Numbered from the stretch's first letter, positions 1 through 8,382 are shown. The stretch: DNA of 40,577 nucleotides from an uncultured Clostridia bacterium (GCA_944391805.1 CALXUY010000074.1:1-40577); one strand, 5' to 3'. Notes: a model not told the origin generated them from the letters alone. Numbers and translations are program-made.

Positions 1-191
1 TTTGTCGCTACTCCTTTTTGATCCGAAAGGAGGCTGTCACGGGATAACTGTACCCTTTTGCGGGAAACGCCCGCAATTTCGGGGGTTCCAACCCCAACAT
101 ATACATGAATTTTGAGGCAGGAATGCGGTTCGCCGCCCTGATTTCATTTTTTCGCTGTTGAATCGCAAAATTTAATACTGGGAACTAATTT
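1..191. other. Non-coding left edge with two hairpins; possible junction of a foreign insert
   Basis: No convincing gene is seen here. The stretch carries two adjacent perfect hairpins: TTGCGGG paired with CCCGCAA (about 58-76) and GGGGTT paired with AACCCC (about 82-95). It is richer in A/T than the DNA to its right. It abuts the point where the GNAT gene on the minus strand abruptly stops (192-278), so it may be the end of a mobile element or the product of a deletion. That is inference; no recombinase or target duplication is visible. Confidence 0.3.
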
Positions 192-278
192 TTAGAGGTT
201 CCCATAAATGGCCGGCAGATCATCCGGGGTAAACCGCCGCAAAATCAGGCGTTCGGTTTCAAGTGCGGGGGTATTCAT
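192..278 (-). pseudogene. Truncated GNAT acetyltransferase, first 28 codons only
   Basis: The 28-residue product opens with the signature of RimJ/RimL-type GNAT N-acetyltransferases (LETERLILRRFTPDDLPAIY) and hits a TAA stop right after it. The family normally runs 160-190 residues with the acetyl-CoA-binding motif downstream, and no continuation of the family is seen in positions 1-191. The ATG overlaps the TGA of the GrpB-Vat gene (ATGA), so the two were once translationally coupled in one operon. The remnant is best explained by a deletion or by an insertion whose edge lies at about 192. It should have no enzymatic function. Confidence 0.6.
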
Positions 279-1441
279 GCTTCTGCCTCCCGTAGCTTTG
301 CGCGAATGGTTTCGCGCACGGCGTCCAGATGCGGGCTGCAGAGCGTCGGCAGAAATCCGGCCAGCTCCGCCGGCTCCATGTCCCACCAGCGCAGGCGCAG
401 CAGCAGGGAAATCAGCTCATCGTCGAAGCGATTTTTGATCGGACGTGCCGGATTACCCCCCACCACCGCGTATGGCTCCACGTCCCGCGTCACCACCGAG
501 TAAGCCGCAACAATGGCTCCGTCCCCGATCTTCACTCCCGGCAGAATCACGCTTTCCCGGCCGATCCACACATCATTTCCCACAACCGTGTCTCCCTTGA
601 AGGGGAGCTGGGAGAGGTGCGCAGGGGTATTGGCCTCCCACGCGCCGCCAAACACATGAAACGGGTAGGTTGTCACGCTGCACAGGCGGTGGTTTGCGCT
701 GCCCATCACAAACTGTACCCCGCTGGCAATCGCGCAGAATCTGCCGATGATCAGCCGGTCGCCGAACTCCGGCCAGTTGAACAGCACATTGCGGCGCTCA
801 AAGGCGGTCGGGTCGACCGGGTCGTCGTAATAGGTGTAGTCCCCCACTGTGATATTGGGGGCGGTGATGACGTTTTTGAGAAAGCAGGAGGTTTTGTAGG
901 CATTGGGAAAGACCGTATCGGGGTTGGGAAGATAGGCGGCCAGTGCCCGCGCCTCCAGCTCCTGCACAAAGGCCTGCTTCCCGTTGCAGTAGCCGTTAAT
1001 GTCATAGGGGTATTGCGCCGCCAGCCGGCGCTTGAGCGCGGCATAGGCGTCCCGCTCGGCGGGGTGCGTGCGCAGATAGTCCCGCACGGCAAGATGGCGG
1101 TTGATGTTTTCCGCGTCATCCCATGCAAAAATATGCACCTGATGCGTGCGCTCATCCCCGCCTTTGCGCAGATACCGCCGGCCGGGAATGCCGAATTCGC
1201 CGAGGCATTCATAGCCGAGGCGTTCCAGCGCCGGGGCGGCACTGTCGACGGCAGAGAGCCTGCGCACCACCGGCATAATATCGATGATGGGTTTGGCGGC
1301 AAGTCCCTCCACCGCGGTGCTGCCGATGTGGTGAACGGCAACGCAGTTTTCCCCGAGCAGCTCGCGGATGGCAGCGGCCTCGCGGGCAAAATCCCCGGGC
1401 CATGCGGGGTTGTATTCGGTTACAACAATGTGCTGCGGCAT
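275..1441 (-). CDS. GrpB (UPF0157) - Vat-type xenobiotic acetyltransferase fusion
   Basis: 388 residues in two recognisable halves. Residues 1 to about 170 match the GrpB/UPF0157 nucleotidyltransferase-fold family, with the HHIGSTAVEGLAAKPIIDI segment typical of that family. Residues from about 172 to the end match Vat/CatB-type trimeric acetyltransferases with a left-handed parallel beta-helix of hexapeptide repeats: YLPNP, GDYTYYDD, the active-site segment MGSANHR (His as likely general base), YPFHVFGG, GNDVWIG and VVGGNPARPIK. Vat enzymes acetylate streptogramin A antibiotics; this divergent member could acetylate another small molecule. AGAAGGAGG lies just before the ATG. The reading frame is continuous across the junction, so it is a real fusion rather than a misread stop. 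Substrate unknown. Confidence 0.8.
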   Translation of the reverse strand: MPQHIVVTEYNPAWPGDFAREAAAIRELLGENCVAVHHIGSTAVEGLAAKPIIDIMPVVRRLSAVDSAAPALERLGYECLGEFGIPGRRYLRKGGDERTHQVHIFAWDDAENINRHLAVRDYLRTHPAERDAYAALKRRLAAQYPYDINGYCNGKQAFVQELEARALAAYLPNPDTVFPNAYKTSCFLKNVITAPNITVGDYTYYDDPVDPTAFERRNVLFNWPEFGDRLIIGRFCAIASGVQFVMGSANHRLCSVTTYPFHVFGGAWEANTPAHLSQLPFKGDTVVGNDVWIGRESVILPGVKIGDGAIVAAYSVVTRDVEPYAVVGGNPARPIKNRFDDELISLLLRLRWWDMEPAELAGFLPTLCSPHLDAVRETIRAKLREAEA

Positions 1442-1716
1442 GATGCAGCCTCCTTCTTGGAGAATTGTGTGTCGGTTCGCCCTTCGAGGCGCCAGCCCGC
1501 CAAGGCGAACGGTTCATTTCCGGCCGCGATGCAAACCTGCGGAAGCGGGCTGCGCACGGGCAATTGCGGAGCTCTTACCGGACGACCCTTGTTTGGCTCA
1601 AGGTTTGTTATCGCCGCAGTTATCATAACGGTGATCCGCCGGCCCATCGGACTGTGGTTCATTGGGGCATCGCATCCTGTGTGTTGCTTTCGTTTCTGGC
1701 CCTATCCCCATCCGCT

Positions 1717-2136
1717 TCAGAAGCGGAACAGGTTCAGGCCGATCGATTCGTCAAAATACCGGTCCACCTGCCCCTGAATGATCTGAATGACCATCTCACA
1801 GGTCGCGCTGACCTCCGCGCGGTTGAGATGACCGCCGAACACCTCGCCCCGCTCGTTTCCGGCGCTCATGTGCAGATGGCTGTAAAATTCCCCGTTCATC
1901 GTGTTCACGGTGCCGGTCAGGGAAACGATCTCATAGTCTCCGCAGAATTCGTTGGCAAGATATTGCTTTTCCGCGGGTCTGTAAACGCCAACCGTAAAGC
2001 GGCCCACCGCTCCGAGCGCCTGTACGCTGGCCAGCCGGATCTGCTCGCGCATGGCAATGATGCGGAGCTGTTCGGTAATTTCCTCGCCCTTGTCGATGCG
2101 GGCGACAATCGTGTTTTCAAATCTCCTGTATTCCAA
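1717..2136 (-). CDS. PPC/DUF296 domain protein
   Basis: 139 residues, the usual length for a stand-alone bacterial PPC (DUF296) domain, the fold also found in plant AT-hook proteins. Family features include the EEI.EQLR region near the N-terminus, a GAVGRFTVGVY strand and the histidine-containing segment GEFYSHLHMSA. Bacterial members are small trimeric proteins sometimes called DNA-binding, but their function is not established. The start is probably TTG (2134-2136), preceded at a good distance by AAGGAG; no ATG fits. The gene stands alone between the GrpB-Vat gene and the PAP2 gene. Confidence 0.8.
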   Translation of the reverse strand: MEYRRFENTIVARIDKGEEITEQLRIIAMREQIRLASVQALGAVGRFTVGVYRPAEKQYLANEFCGDYEIVSLTGTVNTMNGEFYSHLHMSAGNERGEVFGGHLNRAEVSATCEMVIQIIQGQVDRYFDESIGLNLFRF

Positions 2137-2327
2137 AATATCCGTCTCCTTTTTATCCTTTGTCAGTTTATTATTCCCGAAAAGGCTGCCGATGTCTCCC
2201 CAACAGCTGCACCGGGGACTTTCGCATCAGCCCAAAGGCTCGCGTATGACCCGAACCCCCGTTTCGGTGCTGTTCCGCTGCTTTCCCGCTTATGGAGGAG
2301 GTTTTTGGGAATGAGGACGCTTCTTTT

Positions 2328-3263
2328 TCAAGAGGAAGGCTCATCGCGCGCCGGCATCGTTCCTTTCGGAAGAAACCGGAAGAAGAACGGAATCACGATT
2401 CCGGCCGCGATCACCATGAGGAAATAGCGCACGGCTCCGCCGAGGTTCTCCCCCAGCCATTGGTTCAGCGGCGTTTTCAACCCCAGGCGCAGCGCCATCA
2501 CGATGCCGAAGCCCAGCGCCACCTTGAGGATCTGCGCCCACAAAACGGCCGAGGTTTCAAACCGGAGCCACATGCGGTCCACGGGATAGAGAATGCACAT
2601 GGCAAGGATCATTCCCAGCATCTTCCACGCCACGCTTCGCGCATCGGCGAGATTCGCAGCGTCCACATCGGCAGGGAAGGGATACAACTGCACAAATGCC
2701 AGATTGCAGACCGCCAGCAGCAGGACGACCAGAATGAGACAGAGCATTCCGAACGAGGAGCGGTACAGGCGGTCAAAAACCGGCCACAGCCCCAGCACCA
2801 GCACCGCGCCGATCGCGAGCGACACCAGCACGTCGGCGGGGGTGTGTACGCCGAGATACATCCGGGAAAAGGCGACCAGCAGGCAGATCAGCACCCCGGC
2901 GATCCGCACTGCGCGCGATCCGGCCGTCCGTGCGATTCCTCCGTAGAGCGTGGTGGCGATTTGCGTGTGCCCGCTGGGAAAGGAGTAGCCGGTTGCCTGC
3001 TCCCGGGCACTCTCCACAATTGTGAAATCGGGATCCAGCACCCACGGGCGGGGGATGCGGAAGATCATCTTCAGCAACTGGTTGCACACCATTCCGACAA
3101 AGCCGGTAAACAGCAGAAAATACCCCCGCTTCTTGTCCACACACCAGAAGATGGTCAGCGCCAGCACAATAAACAGGGCTTCCTCCCCCAATCGTGTGAC
3201 GGCGCTCATCAGCCAATCGCCGAGCGGTGTGCGCAGCTCGGCCAACCATTTCAGAAATTCCAT
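2328..3263 (-). CDS. PAP2-family integral membrane phosphatase
   Basis: 311 residues with about seven hydrophobic segments. All three motifs of the type 2 phosphatidic acid phosphatase family are present: KMIFRIPRP (motif 1), PSGHTQ (motif 2, catalytic His) and SRMYLGVHTPADV (motif 3, His and Asp). Such enzymes remove phosphate from lipid phosphates at the outer membrane face, for example undecaprenyl pyrophosphate or phosphatidylglycerol phosphate. The family includes similar Clostridia proteins with extra C-terminal membrane helices, as here. GGAGG precedes the ATG and a near-perfect sigma-A promoter lies upstream at 3292-3320. The substrate cannot be told from sequence. Confidence 0.85.
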   Translation of the reverse strand: MEFLKWLAELRTPLGDWLMSAVTRLGEEALFIVLALTIFWCVDKKRGYFLLFTGFVGMVCNQLLKMIFRIPRPWVLDPDFTIVESAREQATGYSFPSGHTQIATTLYGGIARTAGSRAVRIAGVLICLLVAFSRMYLGVHTPADVLVSLAIGAVLVLGLWPVFDRLYRSSFGMLCLILVVLLLAVCNLAFVQLYPFPADVDAANLADARSVAWKMLGMILAMCILYPVDRMWLRFETSAVLWAQILKVALGFGIVMALRLGLKTPLNQWLGENLGGAVRYFLMVIAAGIVIPFFFRFLPKGTMPARDEPSS

Positions 3264-3291
3264 AAAGCCTCCGCAAATTGGTCTTGCCTAT

Positions 3292-3320
3292 ATTATAAGG
3301 GGCAAAGTCGGATTTGTCAA
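3292..3320 (-). promoter_or_regulatory. Sigma-A promoter of the PAP2 gene
   Basis: On the minus strand, TTGACA (3315-3320) is followed by a 17-base spacer and TATAAT (3292-3297). Both hexamers are perfect. The start codon is about 30 bases downstream. Confidence 0.85.
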
Positions 3321-3383
3321 CCATCCGGCAGAATTTTCCCGGCCGTTGCCGGAAATCTGAAAGGAAAAAATTTTCTGTTTCGC

Positions 3384-3412
3384 TTGCATTTCCGCCTGGA
3401 CTGTGGTATAAT
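3384..3412 (+). promoter_or_regulatory. Sigma-A promoter of the TIM-barrel gene
   Basis: TTGCAT (3384-3389), 17-base spacer, TATAAT (3407-3412), about 50 bases before the ATG at 3462. Confidence 0.8.
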
Positions 3413-3461
3413 CAATTCACCGTTGCGGGCCGGCTGCCCGCAGAATGGAAAGGAGCAGACT

Positions 3462-4214
3462 ATGAATTACGGATTGCAGCTTTACAGTGTGCGGGACGCC
3501 GCCGAGAAGGATTTTGCAGCCATGCTGCGTCAGGTAGCCGCAATGGGATACCGCATGGTGGAGCCGGCCGGATTTTTCGGTGTGAAGGCCGAGGATGTGG
3601 CGGCGATGCTCAAGGAATACGGCCTGACGGCGAGCGGCACGCATACCGGGATCAAGGCCCTGACCGACGACTTTGCCGGAACGGTGGCCTATCACCATAT
3701 CATCGGCTGTGACGACCTGATTATCCCCGGCGCGCGCCAGTCCACGGCGGAGGAGGTGTCGGTTTTGGTGGATCAGATCAATCATTTTCAGCCCATGCTG
3801 GAGGCAGAGGGGATCCGCCTGCACTATCACAACCATTCCTCCGAATTTTTGCCGAACAAGGACGGGCAGATCGTGCATGACGAGCTGGCCGCCCGCACCC
3901 GTGTGCTCTTTGAGCTGGATACCTTCTGGGCCTTCAATGCCGGTCTCTCTCCGATCGATCTGATGGAAAAGTACCGGGATCGGATGCGGTTCATTCATCT
4001 CAAGGACGGCCTGCGCCAGAATTTTTCGGATCCGCAGAGCAGGGCACAGGGCAAGTCGCTCGGAGACGGGGAAGCGCCTGTGGCGCAGATCCGCAAAAAG
4101 GCCATTGAGCTGGGGCTCGGCATGGTGGTGGAGAGCGAGGGCCTGGAGCCGACCGGTCCCGACGAGGTGCGGCGCTGCATCGAATACCTCAGGCGGCTGG
4201 ATGCCGTGGACTGA
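3462..4214 (+). CDS. Sugar phosphate isomerase/epimerase family TIM barrel
   Basis: 250 residues, matching the xylose-isomerase-like TIM barrel (AP endonuclease 2) superfamily. The N-terminus GLQLYSVRD is typical. Metal-ligand candidates are the Glu in MVEPAG, LHYHNHSSEF (His pair and Glu), LFELDTFWA, RFIHLKDG (His and Asp) and VVESEG near the end. Members isomerise or epimerise sugars, sugar phosphates or inositol derivatives; the substrate here is unknown. The start was chosen because the family N-terminus begins at this ATG, a GGAAAGGAG ribosome binding site precedes it, and a good promoter lies just upstream; the same frame is open much further upstream, but only by chance. Monocistronic, followed by a strong hairpin. 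Confidence 0.8.
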   Translation: MNYGLQLYSVRDAAEKDFAAMLRQVAAMGYRMVEPAGFFGVKAEDVAAMLKEYGLTASGTHTGIKALTDDFAGTVAYHHIIGCDDLIIPGARQSTAEEVSVLVDQINHFQPMLEAEGIRLHYHNHSSEFLPNKDGQIVHDELAARTRVLFELDTFWAFNAGLSPIDLMEKYRDRMRFIHLKDGLRQNFSDPQSRAQGKSLGDGEAPVAQIRKKAIELGLGMVVESEGLEPTGPDEVRRCIEYLRRLDAVD

Positions 4215-4332
4215 ACCGGCCACGCGCACTGCCTGCCGTAACGTCGGGCCGGCAGTTACGGATGCCGGGATCATCGCAGCGGCGGTTGACCGATAAATCG
4301 ATATGCTTCCATCTCCCATATTTTTATAAACA

Positions 4333-4375
4333 AACAGACCGACCTCCGCGTGGATGCGGCAGGTCGGTCTGTTTT
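4333..4375. terminator. Bidirectional terminator
   Basis: A 12-bp perfect stem (ACAGACCGACCT / AGGTCGGTCTGT) with a 15-base loop. It is followed by TTTTC on the plus strand, and by TTTGTTT on the minus strand. It can serve both the TIM-barrel gene and the convergent rpsF-ssb-rpsR operon. Confidence 0.85.
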
Positions 4376-4434
4376 CATGTCGTGCGCCCGATGCTTCGGC
4401 AGAATGCCGGGAGACGGGCGGGGGCCGGCTGCAA

Positions 4435-4692
4435 TCAGTCGGTCACAAACGGCAGCAGAGCCATGTTGCGGGCGCGTTTGATGGCGGTAGTCAGCTCACG
4501 CTGATGCTTGGCGCAGGTGCCGGAAACGCGGCGGGGCAGAATTTTTCCGCGCTCGCTGATAAACTTTTTGAGCTTGTTGCTGTCCTTGTAATCAATAAAA
4601 TCAACCTTGTCCGCGCAGAAAATGCAGATTTTTCTTCTTCTGCGGTTCACCGGGCGGGCCGGACGGACGATTGCGGGTGCTTCGTTTTCCAT
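4435..4692 (-). CDS. rpsR: 30S ribosomal protein S18
   Basis: 85 residues, normal length. The core [18 protein letters not shown] and [20 protein letters not shown] is diagnostic of S18. The cysteines (CIFC and GTC) and the following His suggest the zinc-binding (C+) form of S18. It binds the platform of the 30S subunit together with S6. Last gene of the rpsF-ssb-rpsR operon, with CAGGAGG before the ATG and a bidirectional terminator just downstream. Confidence 0.97.
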   Translation of the reverse strand: MENEAPAIVRPARPVNRRRRKICIFCADKVDFIDYKDSNKLKKFISERGKILPRRVSGTCAKHQRELTTAIKRARNMALLPFVTD

Positions 4693-4733
4693 AATATCAA
4701 AATCCTCCTGATTCGTATCCGCTGCCGCTTCGT

Positions 4734-5198
4734 TCAGAAGGGCAGGTCTTCATCTGTTTTCAGTTCCTCAAACTTGGGCGCTGCCGCAGGAGTTGAGGAA
4801 TAGGACGGGGTGGCGTAAGCGTCGGGGGTATACTGCCCGCCGCTTTCGTTTTTGCTGTCAACAAACATTGCGTCGTCGGCAACCACCTCGGTGGCATAGC
4901 GCTTTTGACCCTGCTGATCCTGCCAGGTTCTGGTCTGAATCGAGCCGGTGACGCAGAGCGCCGAGCCTTTTCGGAAATACCGTGAGATGAATTCCGCGGT
5001 GCTTCTCCAAGCCACCACCGAAATAAAGTCCGCTTGCTGCTGCTGCGGGGCGCTTCCGTCGGCGCTCTTGGCCTGATAGCGCCGGTTGACCGCCAGCGTG
5101 AAGGTAACCACGGCGATGCCGCTTCCGGTTTGCTTCAGCTCGGGGTCGGCCGTCAGTCGGCCGCAAAGCACCACCTTGTTGAGGTTCAGACTGGACAT
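4734..5198 (-). CDS. ssb: Single-stranded DNA-binding protein
   Basis: 154 residues: an N-terminal OB fold ([19 protein letters not shown], then [38 protein letters not shown]) and a low-complexity linker ending in the acidic tip DEDLPF, which recruits partner proteins. It coats single-stranded DNA during replication, recombination and repair. AAGGAGG precedes the ATG. The position between rpsF and rpsR is the standard arrangement in Firmicutes. Confidence 0.97.
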   Translation of the reverse strand: MSSLNLNKVVLCGRLTADPELKQTGSGIAVVTFTLAVNRRYQAKSADGSAPQQQQADFISVVAWRSTAEFISRYFRKGSALCVTGSIQTRTWQDQQGQKRYATEVVADDAMFVDSKNESGGQYTPDAYATPSYSSTPAAAPKFEELKTDEDLPF

Positions 5199-5232
5199 CC
5201 GTGTGTGCCTCCTTGTTCAAGCGATTGCCGCA

Positions 5233-5670
5233 TCATTCCGCATCTGCGGCGGGAGCCTGTGCGGCAGGGGCTTCGGCAGCCGGTGCTTGTTCTGTCGCAG
5301 CGGGGGCTTCCTCGGGGGCAGCCTCCTGTGCAGCTTCCTCCGGCGCCGGAGTGGCGGCGGCTCTCTCGGCGGCGTCATACTCCAGCCGAATGGTCATCGA
5401 GCGGAGCACGGTTTCGTCGATGTTCATCAGACGCTCCAGCTCGGTGGGGAATTCGCCGGCGCACTTGAAGGTGGCAACCGTGTAATAGCCCTCGTTCAGA
5501 TCCTGAATCGGATAGGCCAGCCGTCTTGTGCCCCAGTCGTCGAACCGGATCACCTCTGCATTGGCAGAGATCAGATTCGTAAACTTGCTCACCGTGGTCT
5601 TTGCGGCCTCCTCGCCGTTTGCGAGACTCACGATGAACATGGTTTCGTAGGAATTGAGTTTGTTCTCCAT
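5233..5670 (-). CDS. rpsF: 30S ribosomal protein S6 with Ala/Pro/Glu-rich tail
   Basis: 145 residues. The first 95 or so are a normal S6 (YETMFIVSLANGEE, IRFDDWGTRRLAYPIQDLNEGYYTV, LERLMNIDETVLRSM). About 45 further residues form a low-complexity tail of Ala, Pro, Glu and Gln ending at AADAE. S6 pairs with S18 on the 30S platform. First gene of the operon, with GGAGGG before the ATG and a strong promoter 90 bases upstream. The tail is longer than in B. subtilis S6 and is probably disordered. Confidence 0.97.
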   Translation of the reverse strand: MENKLNSYETMFIVSLANGEEAAKTTVSKFTNLISANAEVIRFDDWGTRRLAYPIQDLNEGYYTVATFKCAGEFPTELERLMNIDETVLRSMTIRLEYDAAERAAATPAPEEAAQEAAPEEAPAATEQAPAAEAPAAQAPAADAE

Positions 5671-5698
5671 GTGTTATCCCTCCCTATGGACTGATTCG

Positions 5699-5723
5699 AC
5701 TGCGCGTGAAAGATTTGCGCAGT
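5699..5723 (-). promoter_or_regulatory. Leader hairpin of the rpsF operon
   Basis: In the 5' leader of rpsF (minus strand), ACTGCGC pairs with GCGCAGT around an 11-base loop. S6:S18-binding leader hairpins are common at this place, but the conserved loop bases of that motif are not clearly present, so an autoregulatory role is only possible. Confidence 0.35.
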
Positions 5724-5759
5724 AGAGAGACAGGCAGAATTTGCCCGTATCAATCAAAA

Positions 5760-5788
5760 ATTATACCATATTCTGTTTGCTCTGTCAA
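5760..5788 (-). promoter_or_regulatory. Sigma-A promoter of rpsF-ssb-rpsR
   Basis: Minus strand TTGACA (5783-5788), 17-base spacer, TATAAT (5760-5765): full consensus, as expected for a ribosomal protein operon. Confidence 0.9.
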
Positions 5789-5838
5789 GGGATTTTTTCA
5801 TTTTTTCGGGTCGAACGGCATTTTTCCACTGAAAAACC

Positions 5839-5867
5839 TTGCAAAAGTGCAGTCTGTTTGCTATAAT
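5839..5867 (+). promoter_or_regulatory. Sigma-A promoter of the lipoprotein hydrolase unit
   Basis: TTGCAA (5839-5844), 17-base spacer, TATAAT (5862-5867), 34 bases before the ATG at 5902. Confidence 0.8.
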
Positions 5868-5901
5868 ATAGGAAAAACAGCGGAGAAAAGGGGGCGGGTG
5901 G

Positions 5902-6741
5902 ATGAAAAGGCTACGGCTTGCGGTCTGTATTTTGGTGATTGTGCTGTTGTTCGGCGCATGCGGGAAAAAAACAGAGCCTGCTCCCCTGCTTGAGGTGATC
6001 TGTCTGGATGTGGGGCAGGGAAACAGTACGCTGCTGCGCACCGGGGAGGGAGATGTGCTCATCGATGCGGGGCCGGAGGCGGCGCAGGACGCGCTGGTCC
6101 GCCGCCTGCACGCCCTTGGAGTGGAGCGCTTTGCGTTGGTGATCCTCACGCACCCGGATGAGGACCACATCGGCGGAGCGGACGGTGTGCTGCGGGAATT
6201 CCCGGCCGAGCGGGTGTGGGTGAACGGCGCCGCAGAGCAAAACGAGAGCAGCCTCCGGTTGGACGACGCCCTGCTGCGGGCAGGGGCTGCCCCCGAAGCC
6301 GTGGGCGCCGGAGATGCCGTCCGGTTGGGGGAGGCCGTGCTCACCGTGCTGTTCCCCCTGCGCGGTCAGGCGGAGGCCGGAAACGAGGGGAGCCTCGTGC
6401 TGAAGCTGCATTGCGGCGCGTTCTCGATGCTGGTGATGGGGGATGCGGGCGGAGAAACCGAGGAGTGGCTGCTGGAGCATTATGATCCGGTTCAACTCCG
6501 GGCAAGCCTTTTGCATGTCGGGCACCATGGGTCAAACGGTTCAAGCGGTGCGGATTTTCTCCGGGCGGTGGCGCCGGAATGCGCCGTCATCAGCTGTGGG
6601 GCGGCCAATTCCTACGGGCATCCGGACGGCCGGACGCTTGCCCGGCTGGAGGCCGAGGGAATCACAGTCCGGAGAACCGACCTGGAGGGAGAAATCCGCA
6701 TCTCGGCCGATGGGGAAGGCTATGCGTTTGCGAAAGAATGA
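5902..6741 (+). CDS. Lipoprotein of the ComEC/Rec2-type metallo-beta-lactamase fold
   Basis: 279 residues. A basic start and hydrophobic stretch end in the lipobox LFGAC (Cys at residue 20), so the mature protein should be a lipid-anchored extracellular protein. The rest matches the stand-alone ComEC/Rec2-like MBL hydrolase domain: DVGQGNSTLL, VLIDAG, THPDEDHIGG (metal-binding His/Asp motif), VMGDAG, LLHVGHHGSNGSS and SYGHPDGRTL. ComEC domains of this type are proposed nucleases acting during DNA uptake; lone secreted forms are common in Firmicutes but their substrate is not known. First gene of a probable three-gene unit with the SDR and VanY genes, with 15 bases before the next start. Confidence 0.85.
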   Translation: MKRLRLAVCILVIVLLFGACGKKTEPAPLLEVICLDVGQGNSTLLRTGEGDVLIDAGPEAAQDALVRRLHALGVERFALVILTHPDEDHIGGADGVLREFPAERVWVNGAAEQNESSLRLDDALLRAGAAPEAVGAGDAVRLGEAVLTVLFPLRGQAEAGNEGSLVLKLHCGAFSMLVMGDAGGETEEWLLEHYDPVQLRASLLHVGHHGSNGSSGADFLRAVAPECAVISCGAANSYGHPDGRTLARLEAEGITVRRTDLEGEIRISADGEGYAFAKE

Positions 6742-6756
6742 GGAAAGGATGAGCGT

Positions 6757-7479
6757 ATGAGAAATGTTCTGATCACCGGCGGCTCCAGAGGCATCGGCGC
6801 GGCCTGTGTGCGCGCATTTTGTGAGATGGGAGACCGGGTGGTGTTTCTGTACCGGAGCTGCCCGGAGCAGGAAGTACGGAGGCTGGAGAGCGAGACCGGA
6901 GCGCTCGGGCTGCGGGTTGACCTCTCGGAGCCAGCCGAAGCAGTGGCCGGCGCCGAGGAGGCGGTGCGGATGCTGGACGGCAGAACCGACGTGCTGGTCA
7001 ACAATGCCGGCATTTCGCAGATCAGACTGTTTGACGAGCTGACCGATGCGGATTGGCGGCGCATGATGGCCGTCAACCTTGACAGTGCCTTTTACGTGAC
7101 CCGCACGGTGGCAAAGGCGATGATCCGGCGGCAGAGCGGGCGCATCGTCAACATCGGCTCCATGTGGGGCAAATGCGGAGCCTCCTGCGAGGTGCACTAC
7201 TCCACGGCAAAGGCGGGGCTGCGTGGCTTTACCATGGCGCTGGCAAAGGAGCTGGGGCCGTCCGGCATCACGGTCAACTGTGTGGAGCCGGGCGTGATTG
7301 CCACCGGCATGAACGCGGAGCTTGGAGAGGAGACGCTGCGCGAGCTGTGCGGGCAGACGCCCCTCTGCCGCATCGGAAAACCGGAGGAGGTGGCGGCGGC
7401 GGTGCTGTTTTTTGCCTCGGATGCGGCGGGCTTTATCACCGGCCAGATGCTCGGGGTGGACGGAGGCTTTGCCATATGA
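6757..7479 (+). CDS. SDR-family NAD(P)-dependent reductase (FabG / YmfI type)
   Basis: 240 residues, a classical short-chain dehydrogenase/reductase. TGGSRGIG is the cofactor-binding glycine motif, VNNAGIS the NNAG motif, the catalytic triad is Ser in NIGSMWG with YSTAK (Tyr and Lys), and the C-terminus GQMLGVDGGFAI is typical. Candidates are 3-oxoacyl-ACP reductase (fabG) or the related elongation factor P 5-aminopentanone reductase (ymfI); the lack of fatty-acid genes nearby leaves this open. AGGAAAGG precedes the ATG. The TGA overlaps the ATG of the downstream carboxypeptidase gene, so the two are translationally coupled. Confidence 0.85.
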   Translation: MRNVLITGGSRGIGAACVRAFCEMGDRVVFLYRSCPEQEVRRLESETGALGLRVDLSEPAEAVAGAEEAVRMLDGRTDVLVNNAGISQIRLFDELTDADWRRMMAVNLDSAFYVTRTVAKAMIRRQSGRIVNIGSMWGKCGASCEVHYSTAKAGLRGFTMALAKELGPSGITVNCVEPGVIATGMNAELGEETLRELCGQTPLCRIGKPEEVAAAVLFFASDAAGFITGQMLGVDGGFAI

Positions 7480-8360
7480 AAAACAGGTGGAGGCGCTGCC
7501 GGAGGAGCCGCCGGTTCTGGCTGATCAGCGCGCTCTGTCTCCTGCTCTGTATGCTGCTTGCCGGGGGAGCCTTGCTTGCTCTGCGCGGGGACTGGCGCTA
7601 TCGCATCGGGCTGCGCCTGCGCCGGTATCCTGCCCCCGAGCTGACCGCACAGCAGCCGCAGGATGGGCTGACCGAGGTCGGGCTGGAGGAGCTCCTTTCC
7701 GATCCCCGCGTGTCCGTAACCGCCGACCTGCTGCTGATCAACGGCTCTCACCCGGTACCGGACGGGTTTTCTCCGGGGCTGACCGACGAAGGCGGCTGCC
7801 CCATGCTGCCGTCGGTGCTGGAGGCTTTCCGCACGATGAACGAGGTTGTCCGGGAGCTGACCGGAACGCGGCTGTATGTGCTCAGCGGATGGCGGAGCGC
7901 CGCAGAGCAGGAGCAGGAGTGGCTGGAGAGCGGGGAGAAGCTCGCGGCCAAGCCGGGGTACAGCGAGCACCAGACCGGAATGGCGCTGGATGTCTGCGTG
8001 GTGGGCTACGGCGGAATGTCCTTTCTCAAAACCGAAGCCGGACGTTGGGTCAATGACCGCTGCGGGGATTACGGCTTTATCATCCGCTATCCGGACGGCA
8101 GGGAGGAGGAGACCGGCATGAGCTATGAGCCGTGGCATCTGCGCTACGTGGGGGAGCCGCACGCGCGCATCATCATGGAGAGCGGACTGACGCTGGAGGA
8201 TTATTTCGCGCACCTGACGCCGGATACCCTGTATGCCAGCGGGGAGTATTACATCCTGCGCACCGCCGCGCAGACGCTGTCCGTACCGAACGGTTTTGCC
8301 GGATGCACCGTCTCGGAGGACAACTGCGGTTACCGGATTTTCACTTTCCGGATGGGATAG
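7476..8360 (+). CDS. VanY-type D-alanyl-D-alanine carboxypeptidase, membrane anchored
   Basis: 294 residues. A very basic N-terminus is followed by one membrane helix (about residues 14-35, FWLISALCLLLCMLLAGGAL), so the catalytic domain faces outward. M15B/VanY zinc peptidase motifs are present: SGWRS, SEHQTGMALDV (SxHxxGxAxD zinc motif) and EPWHLRYVG. These enzymes trim the terminal D-Ala of peptidoglycan precursors. VanY homologues also contribute to glycopeptide resistance when they come with vanHAX genes, which are absent here, so a housekeeping role is likelier. The ATG overlaps the stop of the SDR gene and CGGAGG lies 10 bases upstream. About 70 residues follow the last motif. Confidence 0.88.
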   Translation: MKNRWRRCRRSRRFWLISALCLLLCMLLAGGALLALRGDWRYRIGLRLRRYPAPELTAQQPQDGLTEVGLEELLSDPRVSVTADLLLINGSHPVPDGFSPGLTDEGGCPMLPSVLEAFRTMNEVVRELTGTRLYVLSGWRSAAEQEQEWLESGEKLAAKPGYSEHQTGMALDVCVVGYGGMSFLKTEAGRWVNDRCGDYGFIIRYPDGREEETGMSYEPWHLRYVGEPHARIIMESGLTLEDYFAHLTPDTLYASGEYYILRTAAQTLSVPNGFAGCTVSEDNCGYRIFTFRMG

Positions 8361-8382
8361 CCGCCCGCAGGCACAGCAACAG

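Noticed and set aside
7476..8360. Vancomycin resistance cluster
   Set aside because: Only a VanY-type carboxypeptidase is present; no vanH, vanA/B, vanX or two-component genes are nearby.
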